Source: Paraburkholderia hospita (GTDB taxonomy: Bacteria > Pseudomonadota > Gammaproteobacteria > Burkholderiales > Burkholderiaceae). Taken from it: a DNA stretch of 64,000 nt. The translations under genes and the position numbers were made by a program. The notes beneath the pieces were generated by a model that made no database searches, had not been told where the DNA came from, and was given only the letters and a program-made list of their open reading frames with translations. Below are positions 35,567 to 43,893 of this stretch, piece after piece. Each line of letters begins with the position of its first letter. Position 1 is the stretch's first letter. The DNA lies in assembly GCF_002902965.1 (NCBI RefSeq), contig NZ_CP026107.1:930001-994000 (forward strand), read 5' to 3'.

Positions 35567-36916
35567 ATGCATGGAAGGTTGCTCAGTAAGCTCGTTTCGT
35601 CTGGATTCCGAGGACCGGTGATCGGTCGGGACCATCCAGACTACGACCCTGCGCGGCGGGTGTGGAATGGCCTTGTCGACCGCAGGCCCGCCGCAATATT
35701 GCAGGCGGAGAGCGTCGATGATGTTCGAAGGGCCATCGACTCGGCAGCCCAGAGCAATGCCCTCCTGGCAGTGCGAGGAGGCGGCCATAGCATACCGGGC
35801 CTATCCACCTGTGACGATGGTCTCGTGCTTGATCTCTCACGGCTCAATTCGGTCGTCATGGATGAAAACGCCGGGACGGTAGACGTTGGCGGCGGAGCCC
35901 TGTTGGGCAATCTCGATCAGGCGCTCGTTCCCAAAGGTAATGTGGTACCAGCGGGCGTGATCTCCCATACCGGTGTTGCCGGACTGACTCTGGGTGGCGG
36001 CATGGGCCGGCTCAGCCGCGCGTTTGGGCTGACGATTGATCACCTTGCGGGAGTTGAACTCGTAACCGCGGACGGAGCGGTGAACTGGATCGATATCCAT
36101 TCAGACCCAGAGCTATTTTGGGGGTTACGCGGGGGTGGTGGAAATTTCGGTATCGTCACCCGCTTCCGTTTCAAGCTTTGCGCATTGGGACCGGTCATGG
36201 TCGGCCAATGGAACTACCCGATCAGACACGCAAAGGAGGCGCTCGGCACCCTCGACGAGTTGGCTCGATCTCGACCGCGCGAGTTCTCCGTCGCATTCAC
36301 TTTGACGTCATCGAGTTTGAGCGTGACGGCGGTCTGGGTGGGCGATATCGCTCACGCGAAGCAAATGCTCGGTCCGTTTGGACTGCTCGCGCAAGCAGGA
36401 CAGGGAACCATCGCGCACCTGCCGTTCGTCCAGCTACAAAGCTGCAACGATGACCACTTCGCCTGGTGCCGGCGGTACTATGCCAAAGGCGGTTTCTGGC
36501 GGAGTATCACGAGCAATGCGATCGATACGATGCTCCGGGAGGTTGATGCGGCTCCCACTCCCGATTCGGAGTTTTACGTGTTGCAACTCGGAGGCGCGGT
36601 CGCAGACGTGCCAGAGGATGCGACCGCCTATTCCGGGAGACAAGCGGCATACTATTGGATTACCGAGCCCGTGTGGGATGATCCGGCGGACGACGAACGG
36701 TGCATAGCATGGGGGCGGGCTGCCGCCACAAGGATATCGGACCAGTCCATACAGGCCAATTACGTCAACGAACAGGGAGATACCGCCATCGCTCCAGGTG
36801 CATATGGCGCTCTCAAATATGAAAGGCTTGCGCGTCTGAAAGCCCGTTGCGATCCGAGCAACCTCTTTCGCCTCAATCAGAATATCGTGCCCTTCCCGCG
36901 ACCTACCTCTGCGTGA
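35567..36916 (+). CDS. FAD-binding (BBE/PCMH-type) oxidoreductase
   Basis: The 449-residue flavoenzyme shows the PCMH FAD domain (LLAVRGGGHSIPGLST, VAGLTLGGGMGRLSRAFGLT) and ends with the berberine-bridge C-terminal element KYERLARLKARCDPSNLFRL. His in GGGHS is the usual 8-alpha covalent flavin ligand. Bicovalent members have Cys in the GLTCDN loop, but here it reads GLTIDH, so flavin attachment should be single. Family members oxidise sugars, alcohols or alkaloid-like substrates. The ATG is 16 bases after the small ORF before it. The following 350 bases carry hairpins and no gene. Confidence 0.87.
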   Translation: MHGRLLSKLVSSGFRGPVIGRDHPDYDPARRVWNGLVDRRPAAILQAESVDDVRRAIDSAAQSNALLAVRGGGHSIPGLSTCDDGLVLDLSRLNSVVMDENAGTVDVGGGALLGNLDQALVPKGNVVPAGVISHTGVAGLTLGGGMGRLSRAFGLTIDHLAGVELVTADGAVNWIDIHSDPELFWGLRGGGGNFGIVTRFRFKLCALGPVMVGQWNYPIRHAKEALGTLDELARSRPREFSVAFTLTSSSLSVTAVWVGDIAHAKQMLGPFGLLAQAGQGTIAHLPFVQLQSCNDDHFAWCRRYYAKGGFWRSITSNAIDTMLREVDAAPTPDSEFYVLQLGGAVADVPEDATAYSGRQAAYYWITEPVWDDPADDERCIAWGRAAATRISDQSIQANYVNEQGDTAIAPGAYGALKYERLARLKARCDPSNLFRLNQNIVPFPRPTSA

Positions 36917-37269
36917 TTTTTTGGTGCAGCGAATATCATTGCTGCCGAACGACCGTGAGCAGCGAGAAAGACGGAAAGAGCGTCCGTCGGTCTATTTGCG
37001 AGGCGGCCATAAGTGACGTAAAAGAAATCGAGTGGCGGTACGGAATGACCGTTCCACTCAGATACCGGCCCTTGCACCTCCGACTGCACGACCGGCAGCA
37101 ACGGGTCGCGGCTGTCCTCCGGCAGGAGGACAGCTGTCGTTCGACGTAACAGATGGTCCAATGACCGCAATGGCCGATGACTTGTCCACTCCACCGTGAC
37201 GTAGCGCCCACACACTTCCACCGACCGACCACCACACGCCGCTCTAAATCGCGGACGCAAACACAACCA
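36917..37269. other. Intergenic region with hairpins and dispersed motifs
   Basis: There is no gene in this 353-base stretch. It contains a perfect ten-base stem (37111-37134), a GACCGGCAGCAACGG string at about 37090-37104 that recurs at about 25098-25112, and an AATGACCGCAATGGCCGATG string at about 37160. All appear related to the intergenic repeat family seen around 24.2, 27.2 and 31.9 kb. Confidence 0.5.
37111..37134. repeat. Perfect hairpin, ten-base stem
   Basis: GCTGTCCTCC, four-base GGCA loop, GGAGGACAGC. No T-run follows on either strand, so it is not a classical terminator although it lies between convergent genes (FAD oxidase and LysR). Confidence 0.7.
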
Positions 37270-38202
37270 TCACACAGCATTCCCATACAACGGCAGAATC
37301 TTCGCTTCAAGCATCGCAATTGCCTGGATCGCCAGTTGCGACAACGTGTGCTTGCTGCTGGTCGCAATCGCGAGGCGGCTGAAGAGCGTCGGTTCAGTGA
37401 TCCGCATCACTTGAAAGCGGCGCTTGAGCGCATCGCTTGTCGTTGCGTTCAGCGATAGCACTGCGTACCCGATGCCCTCGGTGACAAGGTCGAGAATCGA
37501 CGTGACAGCATCGACCTCCAGTTCGATCCGCAACCGCACGCCTTGCTCCGCTGCTGCCGATTCGACCATCCGCCTGATCGCATGCATACGGCCAGGGATG
37601 ACAAGCGGATAGCGCGCGATTTCCCGCAACGGAACGGCAGTCAAAGGCGCAAGCGGCGCAACCGGCACATCGCCGCCTGCGTCGCCCGTATCCGGGCCGA
37701 TCAGGAACAGCTCTTCGGTAAAGATGGTTCGCTTGTCGATCAACGGCGTATCGAACGTGTCGTACATGACCGCGACGTCGATCCGGCCCATCATCAGCCA
37801 TTCGATCAGATACGTGGAAAGGCCCTGCGCCACGGAAATGGTTGCACCCGGGAACGTCGTCCGAAAGCTCTTGACGAGTTCGTGCGTTGCTACCTTCGCG
37901 AAGCTGGGCGTGATGCCGATGCCGAAATGACCTCCGGGCGCGCCATGCAATCCGTCGAGGTCCTGCGACGCACGCTGCACTTGCTGAAGGATGCCTTTCG
38001 CGTGCGCGAGCATCCGCTGGCCGGCGGGCGTCGGCGTCACGCCGCGTCCATTGCGTTCGAGCAGCGTATGACGCAATTCCACCTCCAGTTGCCGCACGAG
38101 CCGGCTCAGAGCGGGCTGGTTGGTGTCCAGCGTGATTGCGGCGCGCGTAAAGCTTCCAAGTTCAGCGACCTGAACGAATGCCTCAAGCTGCTTCAGTTCC
38201 AT
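37270..38202 (-). CDS. LysR-family regulator (NAC/CynR-like)
   Basis: The 310-residue protein has the LysR DNA-binding helix (MELKQLEAFVQVAELGSFTR, then ALSRLVRQLEVELRHTLLER) and an effector domain with GIGITPSFAKVATHELVKSF. I chose the ATG at 38202; a GTG seven codons upstream is possible. It is divergent from the amidohydrolase gene (38347), so it likely controls the amidohydrolase-transporter-porin set through the 144-base gap. Palindromic GTGAAATTCAC, typical of T-N11-A LysR sites, lies at about 38213-38223. Confidence 0.86.
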   Translation of the reverse strand: MELKQLEAFVQVAELGSFTRAAITLDTNQPALSRLVRQLEVELRHTLLERNGRGVTPTPAGQRMLAHAKGILQQVQRASQDLDGLHGAPGGHFGIGITPSFAKVATHELVKSFRTTFPGATISVAQGLSTYLIEWLMMGRIDVAVMYDTFDTPLIDKRTIFTEELFLIGPDTGDAGGDVPVAPLAPLTAVPLREIARYPLVIPGRMHAIRRMVESAAAEQGVRLRIELEVDAVTSILDLVTEGIGYAVLSLNATTSDALKRRFQVMRITEPTLFSRLAIATSSKHTLSQLAIQAIAMLEAKILPLYGNAV

Positions 38203-38346
38203 TGAAAGGTATGTGAATTTCACATATCAGCTAGTTGGGTATGGCAATTGTAGACAGAACCATGCGCCGTCACAATCCGCTCATCCAATTGCTCATTCAA
38301 TCGAGTCCGTGCCGCACGCGGAACCTGCACAAAGAGACGACGTTCG

Positions 38347-39210
38347 ATGAAATCCTGTTTGCCGCCCGATCCCCATCCCGTTCAACCGGCCCACGCGTTG
38401 CCCGCTGGCGCCTGCGACGCGCATTGCCACGTATTCGGCCCCGCCGACGTCTTTCCGTATGCGCCAGACCGCAGCTACACGCCTCCCGACGCGCCGTTCG
38501 AGCGTCTCGTCGCGTTGCATGATTTTCTTGGCGCGAGCCGCGGCGTGATCGTGCAGGCCAGTTGCCATGGCACCGACAACACAGCGATGCTCGACGCGAT
38601 TACGCGCGGCAATGGGCGCTATCGCGGTGTTGCAATCGTCGACGGCAAGGTGACCGACGAACAGCTTGCTCACCTGGACGCACACGGCGTGCGCGGAGTG
38701 CGCTTCAACTTCGTCGCGCATCTGGGCGGCGCGCCCGATCTCGACGTATTCGACTCGGTGCTGGAACGTATCGAGCGGCTCGGTTGGCACGTGGTGCTGC
38801 ATCTGGACGCACAGGACATCCTGCAATACGCGGAGAGGATTGCACGTATCAAGGTGCCGTTCGTGATCGACCACATGGGGCGTGTGCGTGCCGAAGCCGG
38901 GCTGGATCAGCAGCCGTTCAGGCAACTGCTCGAACTCATGCGAAATCCGCTCGCCTGGGTTAAGGTCTGCGGCGCGGAACGCGTGTCGGCGGGGCGGCGG
39001 CCTTTCGACGACGCGATTCCCTTTGCACGCACGCTGATCGAGGCTGCGCCCGACCGCGTGCTGTGGGGCACCGACTGGCCGCATCCGAATATCAGCAAGG
39101 ACATGCCGAACGACGGCGAACTGGTCGATCTGTTGTTCCGTTTCTGTCCAGACGCTGCGCTGCGCGAGAAACTGCTGGTGACGAACCCCGCGCGCCTTTA
39201 CGGGTTCTGA
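38347..39210 (+). CDS. Amidohydrolase-family hydrolase (PDC lactonase-like)
   Basis: The 287-residue TIM-barrel protein has the cog3618-type signature: GACDAHCHVFGPADVFPYAP near residue 22 (first metal/histidine motif), VIVQASCHGTDN, FVIDHMGR and the C-terminal GTDWPHPN with the catalytic Asp. 2-pyrone-4,6-dicarboxylate lactonase and related lactonases belong here; they hydrolyse lactones of aromatic-acid degradation. The substrate cannot be told from sequence. Downstream DctA and porin fit uptake of a dicarboxylic substrate. Confidence 0.84.
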   Translation: MKSCLPPDPHPVQPAHALPAGACDAHCHVFGPADVFPYAPDRSYTPPDAPFERLVALHDFLGASRGVIVQASCHGTDNTAMLDAITRGNGRYRGVAIVDGKVTDEQLAHLDAHGVRGVRFNFVAHLGGAPDLDVFDSVLERIERLGWHVVLHLDAQDILQYAERIARIKVPFVIDHMGRVRAEAGLDQQPFRQLLELMRNPLAWVKVCGAERVSAGRRPFDDAIPFARTLIEAAPDRVLWGTDWPHPNISKDMPNDGELVDLLFRFCPDAALREKLLVTNPARLYGF

Positions 39211-39316
39211 GAGTCCAATTTAAACACTACGCGTTGAACTGCCACATCCGATGGCAGACAGACGGGAAAGCAGCATGCCCCGTCCTTTCGCTAACAATCC
39301 ATGGTCAGGAGACACG

Positions 39317-39364
39317 ATGATTCAGATGTTTTGGCAAGCCCTCCGTCGAGGAGCGACGTCATGA
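39317..39364 (+). CDS. Candidate 15-aa leader peptide overlapping dctA
   Basis: An ATG at 39317, preceded by AGGAGACACG, starts a 15-codon frame ([15 protein letters not shown]) whose TGA overlaps the transporter ATG (ATGA at 39361-39364). The ribosome site of this frame is better than most in the area. Translation of the leader would deliver ribosomes to the transporter start, a coupling arrangement. Confidence 0.4.
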   Translation: MIQMFWQALRRGATS

Positions 39365-40662
39365 GTAACGGTGCAGTCATGACGTCGCGCACAACGGCGA
39401 CGAAGAAGCCTTTTTATCGCGCGCTGTATTTCCATGTGCTCGTCGCGATTCTGCTCGGCGTGCTGCTCGGCCATTTCATGCCGTCGCTGGCAGTGCAAAT
39501 GAAGCCGCTCGGCGACGCGTTCATCAAGCTGATCAAGATGGTGATCGGCCCGATCATCTTTTGCACCGTCGTCACGGGCATCGCGGGCATGGGTGACATG
39601 AAGAAGGTCGGCCGCGTGGGCGGCAAGGCGCTGCTGTATTTCGAAGTGGTGTCGACGCTGTCGCTGGTGGTCGGTCTGGTTGCAGGGCATCTGTTTCATC
39701 CTGGCAGCGGTTTCAACCTGGACCCGGCGAAGATCGATACGAAAGCACTGACGGGTTACACCACGGCCGCGCATCAGCAGAACACGGTCGAGTTTCTGAT
39801 GCACATCATTCCCGACACGGTTTCGGGTGCGTTCACGTCCGGCAATGTGCTGCAAATCCTTCTGGTCTCGGTGCTGTTCGGTGCTGCGCTCGCGGCCGCA
39901 GGCGAGCGCGGACGACCGCTCGTCACGATGATCGAAGGCTTCGCGCATACGTTCTTCGGCATCGTGCACATCATCATGAAGGTCGCGGCAATCGGTGCGT
40001 TCGGCTCGATTGCCTTCACGATCGGCACGTACGGCATCGGTGCAGTGCTGCCGTTGCTGAAGCTGATCGGTGCGTTCTATCTGACGCTCGTCGTCTTCGT
40101 GCTGGTGGTGCTCGGCGCGATCTCCCGGATGCTTGGTTTCAGCATCCTGCGCTTCATGGGCTATATCCGCGAAGAAATTCTGATCGTGCTTGGTACGAGT
40201 TCGTCCGAGGCCGCGTTGCCGCAGATGCTCGAAAAACTCGAACGTCTCGGCTGTTCGAAATCGGTGGTGGGTCTCGTGATTCCAGCGGGCTATTCGTTCA
40301 ACCTCGACGGCACGAACATCTACCTGACGATGGCGGTGCTCTTCATCGCGCAGGCATTCAACGTCGAACTCAGCCTGACGCAGCAACTGACGCTGGTTGG
40401 CGTGGCGATGCTGACGTCGAAGGGCGCTAGCGGTGTGGCGGGCGCGGCGTTCGTCATGCTGACGTCGACGTTGCTGGTTTTCCCGCTGATTCCTGTATCG
40501 GGAATGGTGCTGATTCTCGGCATTCACCGCTTCATGGGCACCGGGCTCGCGATCGTCAACACGATCGGCAACGGTGTCGCGACGCTGGTCGTGTCCGCAT
40601 GGGAACACGAACTCGACCGTTCCAAACTGAACGCCGAAATGCTGCGCCGTCGCGCGGGATGA
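39361..40662 (+). CDS. dctA: DctA-type C4-dicarboxylate/cation symporter
   Basis: The 433-residue membrane protein is a DAACS-family symporter: [38 protein letters not shown], the serine-rich re-entrant loop [20 protein letters not shown], then [20 protein letters not shown]. It imports succinate, fumarate, malate and similar acids with cations. The start at 39361 follows GGAGCGACGTC; the 20 residues upstream belong to a leader frame. It is the second gene after the LysR-divergent amidohydrolase and is followed by a hairpin and a porin. Confidence 0.9.
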   Translation: MSNGAVMTSRTTATKKPFYRALYFHVLVAILLGVLLGHFMPSLAVQMKPLGDAFIKLIKMVIGPIIFCTVVTGIAGMGDMKKVGRVGGKALLYFEVVSTLSLVVGLVAGHLFHPGSGFNLDPAKIDTKALTGYTTAAHQQNTVEFLMHIIPDTVSGAFTSGNVLQILLVSVLFGAALAAAGERGRPLVTMIEGFAHTFFGIVHIIMKVAAIGAFGSIAFTIGTYGIGAVLPLLKLIGAFYLTLVVFVLVVLGAISRMLGFSILRFMGYIREEILIVLGTSSSEAALPQMLEKLERLGCSKSVVGLVIPAGYSFNLDGTNIYLTMAVLFIAQAFNVELSLTQQLTLVGVAMLTSKGASGVAGAAFVMLTSTLLVFPLIPVSGMVLILGIHRFMGTGLAIVNTIGNGVATLVVSAWEHELDRSKLNAEMLRRRAG

Positions 40663-40702
40663 CCGGCTAGCCAAACAACAAAACGCCTGAGTGTTTTGTG
40701 GT

Positions 40703-40727
40703 CTGCGTGTGCGTCGAGCACACGCAG
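40703..40727. terminator. Hairpin between dctA and porin genes
   Basis: CTGCGTGTGC, five-base loop, GCACACGCAG forms a perfect ten-base stem 40 bases after the dctA stop. No T-run follows (CGGGACC), so it may attenuate or stabilise mRNA rather than terminate fully. Confidence 0.5.
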
Positions 40728-40772
40728 CGGGACCACTCGCGCCTGAAAAATCCAAACCGTCTGGAGACGCAG

Positions 40773-41870
40773 TTGAAGTCAACTAGAAAAAGCAATCAGC
40801 AAAACGCGTTGGGTTTCAATGTTCGTTGTATTCGTTGTGCCGCAGCAGCGTGGTTCGCGGCAACGGCGGGTGTCGCACATGCCGACGCCTCGCAAGCCGC
40901 AGCGGGCGCGGCGACGATGACATCGCCGGGGGTTCAGATGTACGGCCTGATCGGGATGTATATCGACAGTTCGAAACTCAGCACGACTCGCGCGAGCACG
41001 GTTCAGATGGGCGGCGGCGGGATGACGACCTCGTTCTGGGGCATGCGCGGGCGCGAAGATATCGGCGGCGGCAATGCAGTTGTCTTCTCGCTCGAAGGCT
41101 TCTTTAGACCGAACACGGGGCAAAATGGACGGAACGCGACGGACGGTCTGTTCTCGCGCAATGCCTATGTGGGCCTGACTGGCGCATTCGGCACGGTGAA
41201 ACTCGGCGAGCAGACCAACCCGACCTATATCAACCAGCAGTTCGTCAATCCGTTTGGTTCGTCCGTGGTGTTTTCGCCGTTGATCGTGCAGTCGTACACG
41301 GCGAGCTACAACAATACGCAGATCGGCGACACGGTCTGGCAGAACGCTGTCGAATATGTGTCGCCCAGTTATGGCGGCCTCACGGGTACTGTGATCTATG
41401 GCGTGAGCAGCGCGACTGGACATCAGGGGCGAGACAATCTTGGCCTGCACCTGACCTATGTGAACGGACCAGTGACGGCCGTTTTCTCCGCACAACGCGT
41501 ACGTTCAGTTGCAGTTGCGCCGTCGACGGGACAATACCTGTATCTGGTGGGTGCCGCCTACGACGCCAGCTTCGTCAAGGTCTACGGCGCCGCGCAGATG
41601 ACCAGCAACAACGACGTGGAAACGGGCTCGCATACGTATGAACTGGGCGTGTCGGTTCCGCTGTCGCCGTCGAATGTGATCCTCGCCGAGTGGGCTCGCA
41701 CGAAACACAGCGCGCCACTCGATCGCAGCGATGTACGCAATACGGGCAGCCTCGCGTACGACTATATTCTTTCGAAGCGAACCTATGTTTATGCGGTCTA
41801 CTCCTATGACAAGCTGACGGGCAATCCTTCCGGCAGTACTTATGGAGTCGGCATGCAGCACAGTTTCTAG
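40773..41870 (+). CDS. Gram-negative porin (Burkholderia type, TTG start)
   Basis: The 365-residue precursor has a signal peptide ending in AAAAWFAATAGVAHA|DAS and a 16-strand general porin pattern: VQMYGLIGMYIDSS, FWGMRGREDIGGGNAVVFSL then EGFF, LFSRNAYVGLTGAFGTVKLG and the C-terminal strand GSTYGVGMQHSF with terminal Phe. It forms an outer-membrane trimeric channel. TTG at 40773 follows GGAGACGCAG; an open frame further upstream has no support. It probably lets the dicarboxylate substrate of the adjacent DctA through the outer membrane. Confidence 0.88.
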   Translation: MKSTRKSNQQNALGFNVRCIRCAAAAWFAATAGVAHADASQAAAGAATMTSPGVQMYGLIGMYIDSSKLSTTRASTVQMGGGGMTTSFWGMRGREDIGGGNAVVFSLEGFFRPNTGQNGRNATDGLFSRNAYVGLTGAFGTVKLGEQTNPTYINQQFVNPFGSSVVFSPLIVQSYTASYNNTQIGDTVWQNAVEYVSPSYGGLTGTVIYGVSSATGHQGRDNLGLHLTYVNGPVTAVFSAQRVRSVAVAPSTGQYLYLVGAAYDASFVKVYGAAQMTSNNDVETGSHTYELGVSVPLSPSNVILAEWARTKHSAPLDRSDVRNTGSLAYDYILSKRTYVYAVYSYDKLTGNPSGSTYGVGMQHSF

Positions 41871-41890
41871 GCTGCAGCTATTTCGCAGAA

Positions 41891-41922
41891 GGCGCAGGCT
41901 TTAAAGGCAGAAAGCCTGCGCC
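41891..41922. terminator. Bidirectional hairpin terminator between convergent genes
   Basis: GGCGCAGGCTTT, eight-base loop, AAAGCCTGCGCC is a perfect 12-base stem between the porin (ends 41870) and the minus-strand secreted gene (ends 41955). The A/T tract is inside the stem. It is well placed to end both transcripts. Confidence 0.65.
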
Positions 41923-41954
41923 CGTGGCCAGGCATGAACCCATCCGCGACTCGA

Positions 41955-42539
41955 CTAACGGAAGCCGTAGACGAGAATCTTTTTCCCCTCAAAGTACTCT
42001 TGCACACCTTGCTCGCAATTCGGTGGACACATTGTGTGGTCGAGGCTCTCGCCTGCCACGGTGACCGCCTTGTAGACAACGGATTCGACGAGCGTCCCGT
42101 CGGCAGCAATGACGATGTTCAGATCAGTCTCGACGCCCGCGGGAACGGCTCCGCCGGCGGTATAGACGATTTTCATGGTGCCGGTGCAATCGGGGTTCAC
42201 CGTGTAGGTGCCTTCCTGTTTCGGATTGAATGTCGTCTTTCCCCCTTTCGGCAACCCGCCGATCATGCCGAAGTCGGTGCGTTGAAAAGTGCCCGCGCCG
42301 TCGAACGTCACCAGGGCAACGTCATCGAGGATCGGCTGAGTGGCGTACGGATGCAACACACCATCGGCAGTTTTCAATCCAAGAATCACTCCGTGACCGA
42401 TAAACTCAAACGCTCCCTTTAGCGTTGCGTTCGAGCAGAGGCCGCCGTGGCCGTCGTGGTCGCCGGCCTGCACGGCACCACTGAGCAGGAGAAGTGCAAC
42501 GGCTGTTGCCGATAAAATGCTTGCATGCTTGATCTTCAT
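41955..42539 (-). CDS. Exported hypothetical protein (194 aa)
   Basis: The precursor starts MKIKHASILSATAVALLLLS and is cut after AVQA, before GDHDGHGG. The mature protein is beta-rich with repeated short strands (LVTFDGAGTFQRTDFG, EGTYTVNPDCTGTMKIVY), a His/Gly-rich N-terminus and three to four Cys that may pair in the periplasm. It belongs to a group of small exported beta-barrel-like or lipocalin-like proteins. AAGGAG supports this ATG; a second ATG two codons earlier overlaps the ribosome site. Confidence 0.75.
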   Translation of the reverse strand: MKIKHASILSATAVALLLLSGAVQAGDHDGHGGLCSNATLKGAFEFIGHGVILGLKTADGVLHPYATQPILDDVALVTFDGAGTFQRTDFGMIGGLPKGGKTTFNPKQEGTYTVNPDCTGTMKIVYTAGGAVPAGVETDLNIVIAADGTLVESVVYKAVTVAGESLDHTMCPPNCEQGVQEYFEGKKILVYGFR

Positions 42540-42991
42540 GGTCATCTCCTTGTCATCGAATCAGGCGCTTGAGATCACGGCGCGCAGGGGCCCATTGCCT
42601 GGTTGCAGTAGGCGCCCAATTCAAACAACTGAAATTGAAAATGGCCGCAGTGATACCGCGCTGCCGCCATCTGCGGAGCAAGCTGTGAGAGAGAACGATG
42701 GGCCGTCAGTGCGGCTAGGTGTTCTGGAGTGGGAAGCAAGAAAGACTTAAGCGTGGGCCAAAGTAATGAATGGCGAAACGCTTCACCAAGCGGTCATTTT
42801 TTCACTCGGTGTCGGCAGACACGTGCAGAAGGGGTGCACAAAATTCCGCTCGATGATGACTTCGTGGGTCGGCTACGCCTTTAAGGTCGCATAGCTGAAT
42901 TGAGTGTAATGCACGATATTCGCAGGTGCCAGATGGATTTGGCATAAGCGGCCAGAACCGTCGACGACTCAATCGACAGGCATCGGACCAG
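42540..42991. other. Intergenic region, no gene seen
   Basis: About 450 bases between the exported-protein gene and the GntR gene. The left end should hold the promoter of the exported gene. No hairpin, repeat or coding frame with a ribosome site was found; the AT content is locally higher around 42780-42900. Confidence 0.4.
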
Positions 42992-43741
42992 TCAGATATT
43001 TTCCTTCGCCGAAACCGCTGACCGCTTCAATCGCATCGAAACGGAGAAACGTTCCGCGGGATGCAAACTGACCGACACCTCGAACGCGACGCCCGACGAG
43101 TCCAGATAGCGACGCACGATCTCCAGTGCCGCAGTGCCTGCCTCGACCCGCAACAGCTCAGCCATTTCCCGCGAGACGTTCACGGCGTGAACGTCCTGCT
43201 GTATCTCCGTCACGCATCGGCCGTAGCGCGCTTCGATCAGCGCGCTGATTAGCGTGTCCGGTTCCTCGCGAGCGGCCTCGGCGATGTCGGCATAACCGGG
43301 ATCGATGTACACATCCGTCCATCCGATCGGCGGCCGTCTGCCATCGCCGTCGACACGCAGACTCGATATGCGTAGCCAGCGATCGCCCTCATCGCATTGC
43401 AAGACCTTGGCCAACGGACCCGCCGCCGCGATCTCCGCCGTCGACTGCACCACGCGCTGGTGTTTCGAGCCGAACTGAACCAGATCCTCAACGGACGCCA
43501 GCGAAGGGCGGAAGTCGTTCTTCGGCTGTGTCGACTCGACACGCGTGCCCGCGTTTTTCCGGCGCGACACGAAGCCGAGCTGCTGAAGCTCATGCAAGGC
43601 GGCGCGGATCGTGTGACGGCTGGTCTTGTACTGGTCGCGCAGCTCCAGCTCGGTCGGCAGATACGAGCCGACCGGGAAGCGGCCGCTGGCGATGCCCTGC
43701 GTCAGGTCGCGGGCGATGTCGGCGTAATGGGGTTTGTTCAT
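42992..43741 (-). CDS. GntR/HutC-family regulator with UTRA effector domain
   Basis: The 249-residue protein has a winged helix (YADIARDLTQGIASGRFPVG then SYLPTELELRDQYKTSRHTI) and a UTRA effector domain (about 90-240, ending SGVAFEVSVSLHPAERFSVS). HutC-type proteins bind palindromic operators and release them with a small carboxylic or sugar-phosphate ligand. It is divergent from the lyase gene, and two perfect palindromes lie in the gap. It probably represses both itself and the lyase-transporter operon. Confidence 0.88.
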   Translation of the reverse strand: MNKPHYADIARDLTQGIASGRFPVGSYLPTELELRDQYKTSRHTIRAALHELQQLGFVSRRKNAGTRVESTQPKNDFRPSLASVEDLVQFGSKHQRVVQSTAEIAAAGPLAKVLQCDEGDRWLRISSLRVDGDGRRPPIGWTDVYIDPGYADIAEAAREEPDTLISALIEARYGRCVTEIQQDVHAVNVSREMAELLRVEAGTAALEIVRRYLDSSGVAFEVSVSLHPAERFSVSMRLKRSAVSAKENI

Positions 43742-43789
43742 ATCGGGTGACGGGCAGCGCTGATCCAGGGGTAAATCATAGCTTGAATC

Positions 43790-43805
43790 ATATGTTCGAA
43801 CATAT
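43790..43805. promoter_or_regulatory. Operator palindrome 1 (ATATGTTCGAACATAT)
   Basis: A perfect 16-base palindrome in the GntR-lyase intergenic region, 49 bases upstream of the GntR start. Its half-site ATATGT is shared with operator 2, and the central four bases differ. The centre-to-centre spacing is 24 bases, so the two sites lie on nearly the same face of the helix. Confidence 0.8.
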
Positions 43806-43812
43806 TATCTTG

Positions 43813-43830
43813 AATATGTCCGGACATATT
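43813..43830. promoter_or_regulatory. Operator palindrome 2 (AATATGTCCGGACATATT)
   Basis: A perfect 18-base palindrome 64 bases upstream of the chosen lyase start at 43894. Its position between the divergent genes supports that start, since an alternative ATG at 43816 would put the operator inside the coding frame. Confidence 0.8.
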
Positions 43831-43893
43831 GAGGCGTCAGTCACTCTGTCCCGCAATTCCTTCATACCCGTTTTGATCGAGGCCAAGCCCGCC

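Noticed and set aside
36877..37266. A 129-codon minus frame after the FAD oxidase
   Set aside because: It runs through hairpins and intergenic repeats and has no ribosome site.
39322..40782. A 486-codon minus-strand frame opposite dctA
   Set aside because: His/Arg/Gln-rich antisense shadow of a membrane transporter.
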